Positions 24,573 to 33,032 of a DNA stretch of 36,271 nt are shown here, piece by piece. Made by a program: the position numbers and the translations under genes. Location of the stretch: assembly GCA_900556135.1 (NCBI GenBank), contig USNR01000017.1:1-36271 (forward strand), given 5' to 3'. The notes under the pieces are model-generated. The model ran no database searches, was not told where the DNA came from, and saw only the letters and a list, made by a program, of their open reading frames with translations. Every line of letters starts with the position of its first letter. Within the stretch, counting starts at the first letter, position 1. Source of the stretch: an uncultured Clostridium sp. Lineage in GTDB: Bacteria; Bacillota; Clostridia; TANB77; CAG-508.

Positions 24573-25013
24573 TTATCCTAATAATTTCCTTACTACTTCA
24601 TTTATTCTTTTTCCGTCTGCTGTTGCTCCTATTTCTGACTTTGCTTCTTTCATTACTATTCCTAAATCTTTTATTGTTGTTGCTCCTACTTTGTTTATTA
24701 TTTCCTTAATTTTAGATTCTAATTCCTCATCTGTTAATTGTTTTGGTAGATACTCTTCTAATACACTTATTTCCTCATTTACCTGATTTATTAAATCTTC
24801 TCTATTTGCTTTTTGAAAATCTACTAATGCATCTTTTCTCTTTTTTACTTCTTTTGTTATTATTTCTAATATTTGTTCATCTGTAACTTCTATTTGTTTA
24901 TCCTTTTCTATTTGCAATATTGATGCTCTTACCATTTGAACAGCATTTTTTTTGTTGATATTTTTCTCTTTCATTGATTTTTTTAAATCTTCTAATAATT
25001 TTTCTTTTAACAT
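24573..25013 (-). CDS. yqeY: GatB/YqeY domain-containing protein
   Basis: This 146-aa protein is a small stand-alone relative of the GatB C-terminal tRNA-binding domain. It begins MLKEKLLEDLKKSMKEKN and contains IEVTDEQILEIITKEVKKRK and EYLPKQLTDEEL, typical of YqeY. The exact cellular role of the family is not settled; a link to tRNA is inferred from GatB. ATG 25013 was preferred because AAAGGAAG lies 7 bases upstream. A TTG at 25029-25031 has no ribosome site. It lies downstream of rpsU, a common neighbourhood in Bacillota. Confidence 0.93.
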   Translation of the reverse strand: MLKEKLLEDLKKSMKEKNINKKNAVQMVRASILQIEKDKQIEVTDEQILEIITKEVKKRKDALVDFQKANREDLINQVNEEISVLEEYLPKQLTDEELESKIKEIINKVGATTIKDLGIVMKEAKSEIGATADGKRINEVVRKLLG

Positions 25014-25102
25014 TTTTATTCTTCCTTTCAATTTATTTTTCCATTTTTTTAAGTTTTAGTAATTGTTTTGTATATATTATTTTTTCTTTTTATATTTCAA
25101 AA

Positions 25103-25137
25103 GCGTTTTCAAATATTTTATCAATAGTTGAAAACGC
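25103..25137 (-). terminator. Intrinsic terminator downstream of rpsU
   Basis: A perfect 10-bp stem (GCGTTTTCAA / TTGAAAACGC) with a 15-base loop lies 30 bases after the rpsU stop. It is flanked by A-rich and T-rich runs, so it may work on both strands. It lies between rpsU and yqeY. Confidence 0.75.
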
Positions 25138-25166
25138 CTCTTTTCTATTATATTTTTATGTATTTA

Positions 25167-25337
25167 TTAAAATTTTCTCTTTCTTGCTGCCTCAGATTTT
25201 TTCTTTCTTTTTACACTAGGTTTTTCGTAGTGTTCTCTTTTACGTACCTCTTGTAATACCCCGTTTCTAGCACATTGTCTTTTAAATTTTTTTAGGGCAT
25301 CCTCTATATTACCATTATTTACTTTAACTTCTGACAT
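25167..25337 (-). CDS. rpsU: 30S ribosomal protein S21
   Basis: S21 is a small basic protein of the 30S platform that helps mRNA start-site binding. The 56-aa frame from ATG 25337 begins [20 protein letters not shown], has [20 protein letters not shown], and ends in a Lys/Arg-rich tail ([12 protein letters not shown]). This is the complete family sequence. A strong AAGGAGGGG site precedes the ATG. It sits between the AI-2E-type permease and yqeY; the usual rpsU-yqeY pairing supports the call. Confidence 0.97.
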   Translation of the reverse strand: MSEVKVNNGNIEDALKKFKRQCARNGVLQEVRKREHYEKPSVKRKKKSEAARKRKF

Positions 25338-25383
25338 TAATATTCCCCTCCTTCCGGTGCATTCAATGCTTCGTATGGGATTT

Positions 25384-25411
25384 CTATTTCTTATTTTTGT
25401 TTAATAAGAAA
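25384..25411. repeat. Inverted repeat upstream of rpsU
   Basis: ATTTCTTAT faces ATAAGAAAT across about 10 bases between the permease stop and rpsU. It may be a weak terminator of the permease unit or a leader hairpin. There is no clear T-tract on the minus strand, and no convincing rpsU promoter was found here. Confidence 0.4.
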
Positions 25412-25432
25412 TTAACCTTTACATGCTTAATA

Positions 25433-26593
25433 TTATAAACTAACATCTCCAGTGTTGTCAATACTTGTTTTCAATTTTCTGCTCTCTTTTTCTTCAATAT
25501 AGTCTTCCATAATCATTTTTATTATTGTTACAACAGGAACTGCTAAAAACATTCCAAGTACTCCAAAGTAAGCACCACCTATTGTTACTGCAAAAATTAC
25601 TACTAATTGGCTTATTTGTAATGAATTCCCAACTATTTTAGGATTTATTATATTTGCATCTATTTGTTGTAAAACTATTACCACTATTGCCATTGCAATT
25701 GTTTGCCCTATTCCACCTGTTAGTAATGTAACTATAATTGCTATTGCCACAGCAACTATGGCTCCAAAATATGGAATTAAATTAAATAGTCCTATCATAA
25801 ATCCTAACAACACAGCATATTTTACTTTTAATATCGACATTACTACTGATACTAATATTCCAACTAAAATTGCGTCTACAATTTGACTTGTTAAAAACTT
25901 GAAAAATATCTCATTTCCATTTGTGAAGTATTTTTTCACTTTGTCAAATGCTTTTTTATTTAATATTGAACCTATAAATCTGCCCCAAAACTTTATTATA
26001 TCTTTTCTTTGACATAATATATATACTGAAACAGCTACTGCTATAAATGTATTAAATATACCACTTACGGCACTTATTACTCCTTTTGCGTATTGAGCTA
26101 TTCGTTCGAAATTTAGGTATGATTTTAAATCAATCTTTTGTATATCGGAAAAAACTTTAGACACTTCTTCACTTCTTAATATATTATCTTCTGGTAAAGA
26201 ATTTATCTTTTCTGTTGCAATCTCATAATATGCTGGTATGTTATTAATAAGGTCTCCTAGGCTTTGTGTTAAAATTGGTAATATACAATTTATTATAATT
26301 ACTATTATAAGTAAAGCCATCGTATATACTATTACTACGCTGAGTCCTCTTGAGTATTTGTTAATTAACCTTTTTTTCTTTGTTTTTTGTAATGCTTCTT
26401 CAACTTTTTTGCATGGAATATACAAAATATATGCAATTAAAATTCCTCCAACAAATGGTGCTAATATTTTAAATAAATTATTAATCCAATCTGTTATATT
26501 CGTAAAATTATCTAAAATTTTGTATATTATTATTACTGCAACTGCTATTGAAAAATAGAAAAGCCACTTTGTTAAATTATTATCTTTTTTCAT
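25433..26593 (-). CDS. AI-2E family (PerM-like) membrane transporter
   Basis: The 386-aa protein has about eight membrane helices, with a pair at the N-terminus, a soluble insertion around residues 120-180 (NSLPEDNILRSEEVSKVFSD) and a helix-rich C-terminal half. The C-terminal blocks GLFNLIPYFGAIVAVAIAII and LQQIDANIINPKIVGNSLQI are diagnostic of the AI-2E/YtvI/PerM family. Substrates are unclear for most members; some act as Na+/H+ antiporters. The start ATG follows AAAGGAAAGGAT. It is 20 bases downstream of xth and probably co-transcribed with it. Confidence 0.93.
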   Translation of the reverse strand: MKKDNNLTKWLFYFSIAVAVIIIYKILDNFTNITDWINNLFKILAPFVGGILIAYILYIPCKKVEEALQKTKKKRLINKYSRGLSVVIVYTMALLIIVIIINCILPILTQSLGDLINNIPAYYEIATEKINSLPEDNILRSEEVSKVFSDIQKIDLKSYLNFERIAQYAKGVISAVSGIFNTFIAVAVSVYILCQRKDIIKFWGRFIGSILNKKAFDKVKKYFTNGNEIFFKFLTSQIVDAILVGILVSVVMSILKVKYAVLLGFMIGLFNLIPYFGAIVAVAIAIIVTLLTGGIGQTIAMAIVVIVLQQIDANIINPKIVGNSLQISQLVVIFAVTIGGAYFGVLGMFLAVPVVTIIKMIMEDYIEEKESRKLKTSIDNTGDVSL

Positions 26594-26613
26594 ATTTTAT
26601 CCTTTCCTTTTTA

Positions 26614-27375
26614 TTAATCTCTTAAGTCTAATTCTACTGGGCAATGGTCGCTCCCCATAATTTCTGTTAAAATTTTACTGTCTTCTATTTCTTCTTTAAT
26701 TTTTTCTGAAACTATAAAATAATCTATTCTCCAACCAGCATTTTTCTCTCTTGCATGAAACATATATGACCACCAAGAATATATATCTTTTTTGTCTGGA
26801 TATAATGTTCTAAAAGTATCTACAAATCCTGAATCTAAGAGCTGTGTCATTTTTTCTCTTTCTTCATTTGTAAATCCCGCATTATGTTTGTTGGTAGATG
26901 GATTTTTTAAATCTATTTCATTATGTGCTACATTTAAATCTCCACATAATACTACTGGTTTATTTTTGTCTAATTTTTTTAAATATTCTCTAAATTCATC
27001 TTCCCATTTCATTCTGTAATCTAGTCTTGTTAGTTCTCGCTTTGAATTTGGTGTGTAACAATTAACCAAATAAAAATTTTCGTATTCGGCTGTTATAACT
27101 CTTCCTTCTTGATCATGTTCTTCTATATTTATTCCATAAGTTACATTTATTGGCTTTATTTTAGTAAATATTGCTGTTCCTGAATATCCTTTTTTCACTG
27201 CACTATTCCAATACACATAATATTCCTCTGGTGAAAAATCAATTTGTCCCTCTTGCAGTTTTGTTTCCTGAACGCAAAAAATATCTGCATCTATATTGTT
27301 AAAAAAGTCCATAAAACCTTTATTCATTACCGCTCTTAGTCCATTTACATTCCATGATATCAACTTCATCTTCAT
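26614..27375 (-). CDS. xth: Exodeoxyribonuclease III (AP endonuclease, ExoA/Xth)
   Basis: This DNA base-excision repair enzyme cleaves at abasic sites and removes 3' blocking groups. The 253-aa protein shows the EEP-fold motifs: N9-N11 in SWNVNG, E37 in VQETKL, D146/N148 in GDLNVAH, and D243/H244 in GSDHCPV, all active-site positions. Length is normal. The ATG at 27375 follows AAAGGAAACG; a second ATG two codons later is less well spaced. It has its own near-consensus promoter immediately upstream. Confidence 0.96.
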   Translation of the reverse strand: MKMKLISWNVNGLRAVMNKGFMDFFNNIDADIFCVQETKLQEGQIDFSPEEYYVYWNSAVKKGYSGTAIFTKIKPINVTYGINIEEHDQEGRVITAEYENFYLVNCYTPNSKRELTRLDYRMKWEDEFREYLKKLDKNKPVVLCGDLNVAHNEIDLKNPSTNKHNAGFTNEEREKMTQLLDSGFVDTFRTLYPDKKDIYSWWSYMFHAREKNAGWRIDYFIVSEKIKEEIEDSKILTEIMGSDHCPVELDLRD

Positions 27376-27393
27376 CGTTTCCTTTCGTTTTGG

Positions 27394-27422
27394 ATTATAC
27401 TATAAAAGGTATTCTTTTGCAA
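27394..27422 (-). promoter_or_regulatory. Sigma-A-type promoter of xth
   Basis: On the minus strand, -35 TTGCAA (27417-27422) and -10 TATAAT (27394-27399) have a 17-base spacer. They lie so close to the xth ATG (27375) that the leader is only about a dozen bases. The -35 box lies directly beside the terminator of the upstream hydrolase gene. Confidence 0.8.
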
Positions 27423-27425
27423 GTA

Positions 27426-27455
27426 AAAGAGCTTTTAGATTTTCTAAAAGCCCCT
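27426..27455 (-). terminator. Intrinsic terminator of the SleB-like hydrolase gene
   Basis: A stem of about 12-14 bp (GGGGCTTTTAGA paired with TCTAAAAGCTCT, including G-T pairs) has a 2-3 base loop and is followed by TTTTACTTG on the minus strand. It begins 28 bases downstream of the stop. Confidence 0.8.
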
Positions 27456-27482
27456 TATCTTAATACTTTATTCAATTTTATT

Positions 27483-28490
27483 TTAGAAATATACGTTACC
27501 ACCAATATATTCTCCTGATGCATATCCTGATGCTCTAAATGATAGGTAACTATGGTTTCTTTTTCCGTTTAATGCATCGTTAACAGCTTGTTCAACATAT
27601 GAAGCATAATTACCATTTAATCTTTTTTTCCATGCACTGTCTATTGAATAACAGAATTGTCCTCTTGCTTTATATTGGCTTAATGGGTCTGAACCATTTT
27701 TTGCCCATTTTGTACTTTCAGCTCTGTTACATGCACATGTAATAACGGCTAATGCACCTTCGTAGCTTGAACTACATTCTTGCGCAGTTATAGCACATAG
27801 CAAGTCAAACTCAGAGTTTGAATAAGACCAAACCCCATTACTATATGATACACTTCTTGAAGCACTTGAACTTCTTGATGTTGTTGTTTGTTTTCTAACT
27901 TCAACAATTTTGTCAACAGGTTCTTCTATTATTGTAGAAGAAATTTCTGTTCTTTCTATTTCAATGTCATTTTGGTATTTAACCTTATAAGTTGTTTCTT
28001 TTAATCCGTCTTTTCCTTGTTGTACTACAGTATCTTTTTTTGTAGAAGCTCCATCAGAAACATCTTTTGTAATTGTTTCAAAAGGTATTGTTTCTTGAAT
28101 AGTTTCTATTTTTTCAACTATTGAATCATATGATTCTAGTAAATTATCTACTGTAACCTCTGCAGAGTTTTCTACTGTTTGTGCTACTTGCACATCTTCT
28201 GTATCCGCTATAGTTGTAATTCTAATTGTATTATTATCAGATAATTCATTTTCCAAGTTTGGAATTACATTTTCTTCTGGTAATAATATTATATGATTTT
28301 CTTCTAATATTTCTGATATCTTTGTTTTAGATGTTACTACATCCATTTCGTATCCATTCGAAAGAATGATTTTTACGTTATTAATCTTGGTATTTGAAGC
28401 CATAACTCCAATTCCCATTATGAATAATAGTATTAAGCATATACCAATTATTTTTTTCACCGGTATTTCAGCTTTTTTTGCTTTCTTCAT
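27483..28490 (-). CDS. Secreted DUF348-G5-SleB cell-wall hydrolase
   Basis: The 335-aa exported protein has an N-terminal signal/anchor helix (about 12-31), one ubiquitin-like DUF348 domain (about 35-95) and a G5 domain (about 127-201, with PFETITKDVSDG and GLKETTYKVKYQNDIEIERT). After a Ser-rich linker comes a SleB/CwlJ-type hydrolase domain (about 222-335), with the conserved Glu in AITAQECSS (E238) and CNRAEST. SleB-type enzymes cleave spore cortex or vegetative peptidoglycan. The DUF348-G5 front is that of YabE/Rpf-like wall enzymes, so a vegetative remodelling or resuscitation role is as likely as germination. The ATG follows AAAGGAGG. A consensus promoter lies about 165 bases upstream. 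Confidence 0.88.
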   Translation of the reverse strand: MKKAKKAEIPVKKIIGICLILLFIMGIGVMASNTKINNVKIILSNGYEMDVVTSKTKISEILEENHIILLPEENVIPNLENELSDNNTIRITTIADTEDVQVAQTVENSAEVTVDNLLESYDSIVEKIETIQETIPFETITKDVSDGASTKKDTVVQQGKDGLKETTYKVKYQNDIEIERTEISSTIIEEPVDKIVEVRKQTTTSRSSSASRSVSYSNGVWSYSNSEFDLLCAITAQECSSSYEGALAVITCACNRAESTKWAKNGSDPLSQYKARGQFCYSIDSAWKKRLNGNYASYVEQAVNDALNGKRNHSYLSFRASGYASGEYIGGNVYF

Positions 28491-28790
28491 ATTTTTTCTT
28501 TTCCTCCTTTGATCTTTTCAAAACAATTATGCTTATAATAAGATTTTTTAGATTTCTTATATACATATTTTGTTTTCCAGCAAAACGATTTAAGCTTTAC
28601 TATAGATCATTTCCTGCATAGTATTATTATCTTCTATCAGAACAACAATATTATTATAGCATTTTTTGGAAGCGATGTCAAATTTGCAATATTTTATGCG
28701 AACTGTCATGTGATTTCTGATAATAACTCACACACAAACTTTCCATTGTTGCTATTAATATATAATATGCTTGCTTGTACCAAAATATTC
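28491..28790 (-). other. tatD to hydrolase intergenic region with long leader
   Basis: This 300-base gap contains the hydrolase promoter and a 5' leader of about 155 bases. I looked for a c-di-AMP (ydaO/yuaA) or other riboswitch, because wall hydrolases are often so controlled, and recognised none. A 9-codon frame (MQEMIYSKA) in the leader has no ribosome site. The tatD-proximal side shows no clear terminator. Confidence 0.5.
28653..28681 (-). promoter_or_regulatory. Consensus sigma-A promoter of the SleB-like hydrolase gene
   Basis: On the minus strand, a perfect -35 TTGACA (28676-28681) and a perfect -10 TATAAT (28653-28658) are separated by 17 bases. Transcription would start near 28646, leaving an untranslated leader of roughly 155 bases before the ATG at 28490. 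A sigma-A promoter argues for vegetative expression. Confidence 0.88.
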
Positions 28791-29600
28791 CTAAATAGAA
28801 TAAATTTTAAGTGCATTTTCATATGTATTTTTTGCAATCTCGTCAGAATTAGTATTTCTAAACTCTGCAATTTTTTCTATTGTATATTTAATATTTCTAG
28901 AATCATTTCTTGTTCCTCTTCTAGGTTCAGGTGATAAATATGGGCTATCAGTTTCAACTAGCATTTTATTAATTGGTACTAAATTTGCAATCTCTTCTGC
29001 ATTTTTAGAATTTTTAAATGTTACTGGTCCTGCAAATGAAATATAAAATCCTAATTTTAACCCTTGTTTTACTAATTCTCTATTTAATGGACAACAGTGA
29101 AATACTCCTTTTTTATTTGGTATTGCAATATTTTTTATTATGTCAATTGTATCATCAACTGCTTCTCTTGTATGAATAACTATAGGTAACTCATACTTAT
29201 TTGCAAGTTCAATTTGTTTTACAAATGCATACTTTTGCAATTCTTTATTTTCAGTATTCCAATGATAATCTAATCCTATTTCTCCTATTCCAACTATTTT
29301 AGATTTTCTGCTTTCTTTTTTACTATCTTGTAATTCCTGGTTTAATAATTCTTCTATAGTCTTTATTTGGTTTTCTATTTTTTCTTTTGTATCTGCTATA
29401 TCATTTGGAGATATACCACAAGTTGTATATATGTAACTATATTTTTTTGCAAGTTTTAGTCCAGTTTTCGAAGATTCTTCATTATATCCAGAACTAATAA
29501 ACTTTGTTACTCCTGATTCATATATAGCCTTAATGACTTCTTCTCTATCTTCGTCAAACTTCACATCATCATAATGTGCATGTGAGTCAAACATTTCCAT
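28791..29600 (-). CDS. tatD: TatD family metal-dependent hydrolase/DNase
   Basis: TatD proteins are TIM-barrel metal-dependent nucleases, often linked to DNA quality control. From ATG 29600 the 269-aa product begins MEMFDSHAHYDD, with metal ligands H7 and H9. It continues with IVGIGEIGLDYHW, a PIVIHTREA block, FHCC, and the closing ETDSPYLSPEPRRGTRN. All of these are family landmarks. ATG 29621 is an alternative start, seven codons upstream; GGAAAGG lies between the two, about 12 bases before the chosen start. It follows acpS closely. Confidence 0.94.
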   Translation of the reverse strand: MEMFDSHAHYDDVKFDEDREEVIKAIYESGVTKFISSGYNEESSKTGLKLAKKYSYIYTTCGISPNDIADTKEKIENQIKTIEELLNQELQDSKKESRKSKIVGIGEIGLDYHWNTENKELQKYAFVKQIELANKYELPIVIHTREAVDDTIDIIKNIAIPNKKGVFHCCPLNRELVKQGLKLGFYISFAGPVTFKNSKNAEEIANLVPINKMLVETDSPYLSPEPRRGTRNDSRNIKYTIEKIAEFRNTNSDEIAKNTYENALKIYSI

Positions 29601-29643
29601 ATTACTTCTATACCTTTCCATATTGCAATTCTGTATACATTTT

Positions 29644-30036
29644 TTAATTACAAATTAGACAAACATTTGCAACCGCAAATTCTTTAATGTGAGACAAACT
29701 TACATCTATGCTAATTATTTTTTTTAGTTTTTTTTCAACTTCTTTATCAAGTGAAACAAACTCTATTTCAGGTTTTCCTTGTTTATTATTTATTACTTGT
29801 ATATTCTTCCATGATACTGAATATTTGTCATTTAATAAATCTGAAATAGCTTTAAATGTTGCCTCTTTTGCCGCAAATCTAGCTGCATAATGCTGATATT
29901 TTAATGCTTTAGTGTCTTTGCAATACTCTATTTCTTTTTCTGTGAATACCTTATTTATAAATTTATCTCCTAACTCTTCTATAGAGTTTTCTATTCTAGC
30001 AACTTCAATTATATCTGTGCCAACTTTTACTTGCAT
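29644..30036 (-). CDS. acpS: Holo-[acyl-carrier-protein] synthase
   Basis: AcpS transfers the 4'-phosphopantetheine group from CoA to a serine of acyl carrier protein, activating fatty acid synthesis. The 130-aa product starts MQVKVGTDIIEVARI (Mg2+ ligand D8) and has FTEKEIEYC and ARFAAKEATFKAI (E58, K57), the family signature. ATG 30036 is chosen because AAGGAG lies 5 bases upstream; longer in-frame extensions up to 30102 would overlap the upstream gene's end. It lies between an unknown tail-anchored protein gene and tatD. Confidence 0.95.
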   Translation of the reverse strand: MQVKVGTDIIEVARIENSIEELGDKFINKVFTEKEIEYCKDTKALKYQHYAARFAAKEATFKAISDLLNDKYSVSWKNIQVINNKQGKPEIEFVSLDKEVEKKLKKIISIDVSLSHIKEFAVANVCLICN

Positions 30037-30077
30037 ATTTTCTCCTTTTTCTCCTAATACTTTAGAAGATATAATTC

Positions 30078-31313
30078 TTACTTTCCAATTATATTTATGC
30101 AATTAATAATATTTACAATAACCAATATTACTAAAATTATCGCTATCCATTTATTTGACTTTGCAGTTTTTTCTATATTTACGTTCTTATAAACAATGTC
30201 ATACTTTTGTTTTACTTGTGCATATGTTCTGTCTATTGATAAATTTGTTTTCCATTGTTCAGATAGTTCATTTCCAATCTCGTCGTTTGTTGCTTCTTCA
30301 ATCCATATTGACTGAGTAAAGTTAACAAATTTTTCTTTTGTATTACTAAATTTATTTGTTATAGCAAACTCTTTGCTAATCTTTTTTAAATAAATCTTTT
30401 TATATAGTTCAAATATATAATTATACAGATATTGAGTTTCATATTGATGTGGCAATTTCGTATAATTCTCCGTATTTATATCTGATGTTAATAGCACTGT
30501 AGATGTTTTTGTACATCCATATTTTACATATTTAGACTTCTGAATTTTATATGCTTCCATAGAACAATTTGCATCTACAACATAGTCCGAAGGTTCTGTA
30601 TTGGCAAATTTATAAAATTCTTTTTCCAATAATTCTTCATTAGAACTTTCATTCCAGTCTTCTTGTCCAATACACAAATATGAATATGTTATAAAACGTT
30701 CTGTCTCAATATTTAGTTCTTTTGCTTGAATATTACTTCCTGTTATATCTTTTATTAAGGCTGAAATTCCTTTTATATCTTTAAACACATCTGTTTGAAT
30801 TTTTATATTTTCAAAATCTTTCAATTTGTTTGTAGTGGAATTTATATCCCTAAATTTATAGTTAAAATTACACACGTCAGCTATTGTTGAGCCTTCATCT
30901 AAAGTAGTTTTTATGGTTAAAAAACATATTCCTGTGTTAAAACATACTATTTCTATTTTCCTAATATTGAAGAAAATTCCATCATTTCTTCCAGCTTTTC
31001 CTTGAATATCCTTCTCAATCTTGTATTCAAATATTGTACATGGCTGTTTGGCAAGTACAACTGATTTCATAGAATTATCCAGTTCTTCTAATTTTTTTAC
31101 TCTGTTTTTGCCAAACTCGAAAGAACCTAGCATATAATTACGAACTTTAGGTAAAAAGTACGTATATAAATCCCAGTCTTTTTCTTTCTCAAATATCTTA
31201 AGCTCACAGTTCTTATTTCTAAGTAACTTTGCCAGATACTTGTCCATTTTTTTCTCATTCACGATATACGGATATATAAAGTATGTATATTGATACTTCG
31301 TCTTTATCTCCAT
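30078..31313 (-). CDS. Tail-anchored protein of unknown function (411 aa)
   Basis: I do not recognise this protein. It is hydrophilic for about 385 residues and ends in a single C-terminal membrane helix (about 388-407, IAIILVILVIVNIINCINII). The N-terminal part is alpha/beta (YFIYPYIVNEKKMDKYLAKL, then KDWDLYTYFLPKVRNYMLGS). The region before the membrane helix is a long helical stretch (ELYKKIYLKKISKEFAITNK onward). That arrangement is faintly like CorA-type proteins, but no GMN motif or second helix is present. It follows the WG-repeat gene by 73 bases and precedes acpS. The frame is long and uninterrupted, so it is a real gene; function is unassigned. Confidence 0.8.
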   Translation of the reverse strand: MEIKTKYQYTYFIYPYIVNEKKMDKYLAKLLRNKNCELKIFEKEKDWDLYTYFLPKVRNYMLGSFEFGKNRVKKLEELDNSMKSVVLAKQPCTIFEYKIEKDIQGKAGRNDGIFFNIRKIEIVCFNTGICFLTIKTTLDEGSTIADVCNFNYKFRDINSTTNKLKDFENIKIQTDVFKDIKGISALIKDITGSNIQAKELNIETERFITYSYLCIGQEDWNESSNEELLEKEFYKFANTEPSDYVVDANCSMEAYKIQKSKYVKYGCTKTSTVLLTSDINTENYTKLPHQYETQYLYNYIFELYKKIYLKKISKEFAITNKFSNTKEKFVNFTQSIWIEEATNDEIGNELSEQWKTNLSIDRTYAQVKQKYDIVYKNVNIEKTAKSNKWIAIILVILVIVNIINCINIIGK

Positions 31314-31386
31314 CTCGTTTCTTCCTTTCGTTTTCCTTTTGTTACTTTCTTTATTTTTAGTTGATTACTATTATTGTTTTACATTT

Positions 31387-32910
31387 TTATTTTGTATAAT
31401 ATCCTGCATTTGCATCTTCTGCAATATGCCAAGTTCCAATAAAATCTATAACTGAATTGTTATCTAGAGTTAATGTAGGGTCTACAACAACTCTTCCATT
31501 CTGGTCTATTGCTCCCCATTTTTCATCTTTCTTTACAGCTACATAGCCAGAATCATTTTGCTCCATCGCATCATCATAGATGTAATTTACAACTACAATT
31601 CCCTCTTTATTGACATAGCCATATTTTCCATCTTTTTTATCTAGGAATAATGTATTTCCTGTTAAAATTTCTGTATTCTTCTTTTCTTCAAATTTAAAGT
31701 TGTAATATTTGTATTCACTTCCAACTCTAATTTTCATATAACCTTTAGTTACATTTACCTCTGAAATTATTCCAGATAATTCAACTTTTAAATTTCTGCT
31801 TATTATCTCTGTGTTGATTTCAGACTCTTTTTCTCCTTCTATAAAGTCTGCATCTTTTCTATATGTTAGGCTTTTATATATAAAGTCTATTTTTACATTT
31901 CCATTATTATCTATAATTCCATATTTATCATCTAATTTAGCAATATAATAATTAGAAAATACATATGTTAAATCTTGATATTTTGCTTCTAAAGATTCTT
32001 CTCCTGAAACATTTAGTAATCCATATTTTCCAGATTTCTCTATTATAATATTTTCGTTATCCATTGATTTTATAGCTGATGCATCAATATCTGTTTTCTG
32101 TTCTGTAGTAGAATTATATATTTTTAACTTGCCATCTTCTTTTACTATATAATACTCACCAGATTTTACGTTTTCGATTTTTTCATACTCTACAGGTATT
32201 ATAACTTTTTTATTTGTTCCTACTACTCCAAATTTTCCATTATTTTTAACTATGTATCCATCTTCATATTGGCTTGTTAATGCGGAAATTTCATCATATT
32301 CATTATTTATAATTATAGTTCCAGTAGCACTTATTAGCCCTTTTCTATTATCTTTTGTTGTTATTAAACTATTTTTTATATATGGAATTGCTGTTATTTC
32401 ATCATATTGACATTCTAATAGGTTCTTTCCTGAAAAATCTATTAAGCCATATTGTCCATTTTTTTCAACCTTAAGACAGCTTGTTATATACCATACACTA
32501 TTTTGCTTATCTTGATTTTGTATAGCTTCAACACTATCATAACTTGTAAATAATTGTTCATTTTTAGAGTTTATGGCCTTGGCTTTATATGTACCATTAG
32601 TGTAATCTACATCATAAGTAACTATAAAAACATCTTTTTCTGGGTTTGGAATAACAATCATTTCACCATAAGATGGCTCTATAACTGTTTCTCCTTTAGA
32701 ATTTATAACTCCCCATTTTTCATTTTCATATACCGTATAATAAGCAAGAGTTACATTTTTCTCTGAAGCTTTATCTTTATTTATGCTTATAGTTTTTACT
32801 AGAATGATGAAAAACATCACTATTACTATTAATGTAATCCCTACAGCTACAACTTTTTTCATATTCAATTTGCTTTCATTTGTGTTATCATATCTTCTGC
32901 CTTTGCTCAT
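31387..32910 (-). CDS. Membrane-anchored WG-repeat protein
   Basis: The 507-aa protein has one N-terminal membrane helix (about 18-41), with the bulk outside the cell. It contains about eight WG-type repeats. Examples are ENEKWGVINSKGETVIEPSY, KNGQYGLIDFSGKNLL, NNGKFGVVGTNKKVIIPVEY, KSGKYGLLNVSGEESLEAKY, LDDKYGIIDNNGNVKIDFIY, KDGKYGYVNKEGIVVVNYIY and KDEKWGAIDQNGRVVVDPTL. WG repeats form beta structures whose roles are mostly unknown; many are surface proteins of Firmicutes. The ATG at 32910 is preferred; a TTG three codons upstream lies too close to AAAGG. It follows the spoIIE terminator. Confidence 0.9.
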   Translation of the reverse strand: MSKGRRYDNTNESKLNMKKVVAVGITLIVIVMFFIILVKTISINKDKASEKNVTLAYYTVYENEKWGVINSKGETVIEPSYGEMIVIPNPEKDVFIVTYDVDYTNGTYKAKAINSKNEQLFTSYDSVEAIQNQDKQNSVWYITSCLKVEKNGQYGLIDFSGKNLLECQYDEITAIPYIKNSLITTKDNRKGLISATGTIIINNEYDEISALTSQYEDGYIVKNNGKFGVVGTNKKVIIPVEYEKIENVKSGEYYIVKEDGKLKIYNSTTEQKTDIDASAIKSMDNENIIIEKSGKYGLLNVSGEESLEAKYQDLTYVFSNYYIAKLDDKYGIIDNNGNVKIDFIYKSLTYRKDADFIEGEKESEINTEIISRNLKVELSGIISEVNVTKGYMKIRVGSEYKYYNFKFEEKKNTEILTGNTLFLDKKDGKYGYVNKEGIVVVNYIYDDAMEQNDSGYVAVKKDEKWGAIDQNGRVVVDPTLTLDNNSVIDFIGTWHIAEDANAGYYTK

Positions 32911-32980
32911 AGAAATCAAACCTTTCTTAAATTTTTATTTTAATGCAATCTTACTATATCATAAAAGCACATAAAAACAC

Positions 32981-33014
32981 AAGAAAATTTGCATAAAATA
33001 TTACAAATTTTCTT
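32981..33014 (-). terminator. Intrinsic terminator of spoIIE
   Basis: A perfect 11-bp stem (AAGAAAATTTG / CAAATTTTCTT) with a 12-base loop begins 19 bases after the spoIIE stop. It is followed by GTGTTTTTATG on the minus strand. Confidence 0.75.
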
Positions 33015-33032
33015 ATGTTTCAAATAATAAAA

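Noticed and set aside
28491..28646. Possible c-di-AMP or other riboswitch in the hydrolase leader.
   Set aside because: No conserved core of any riboswitch class known to me was visible; only the leader length suggested it.
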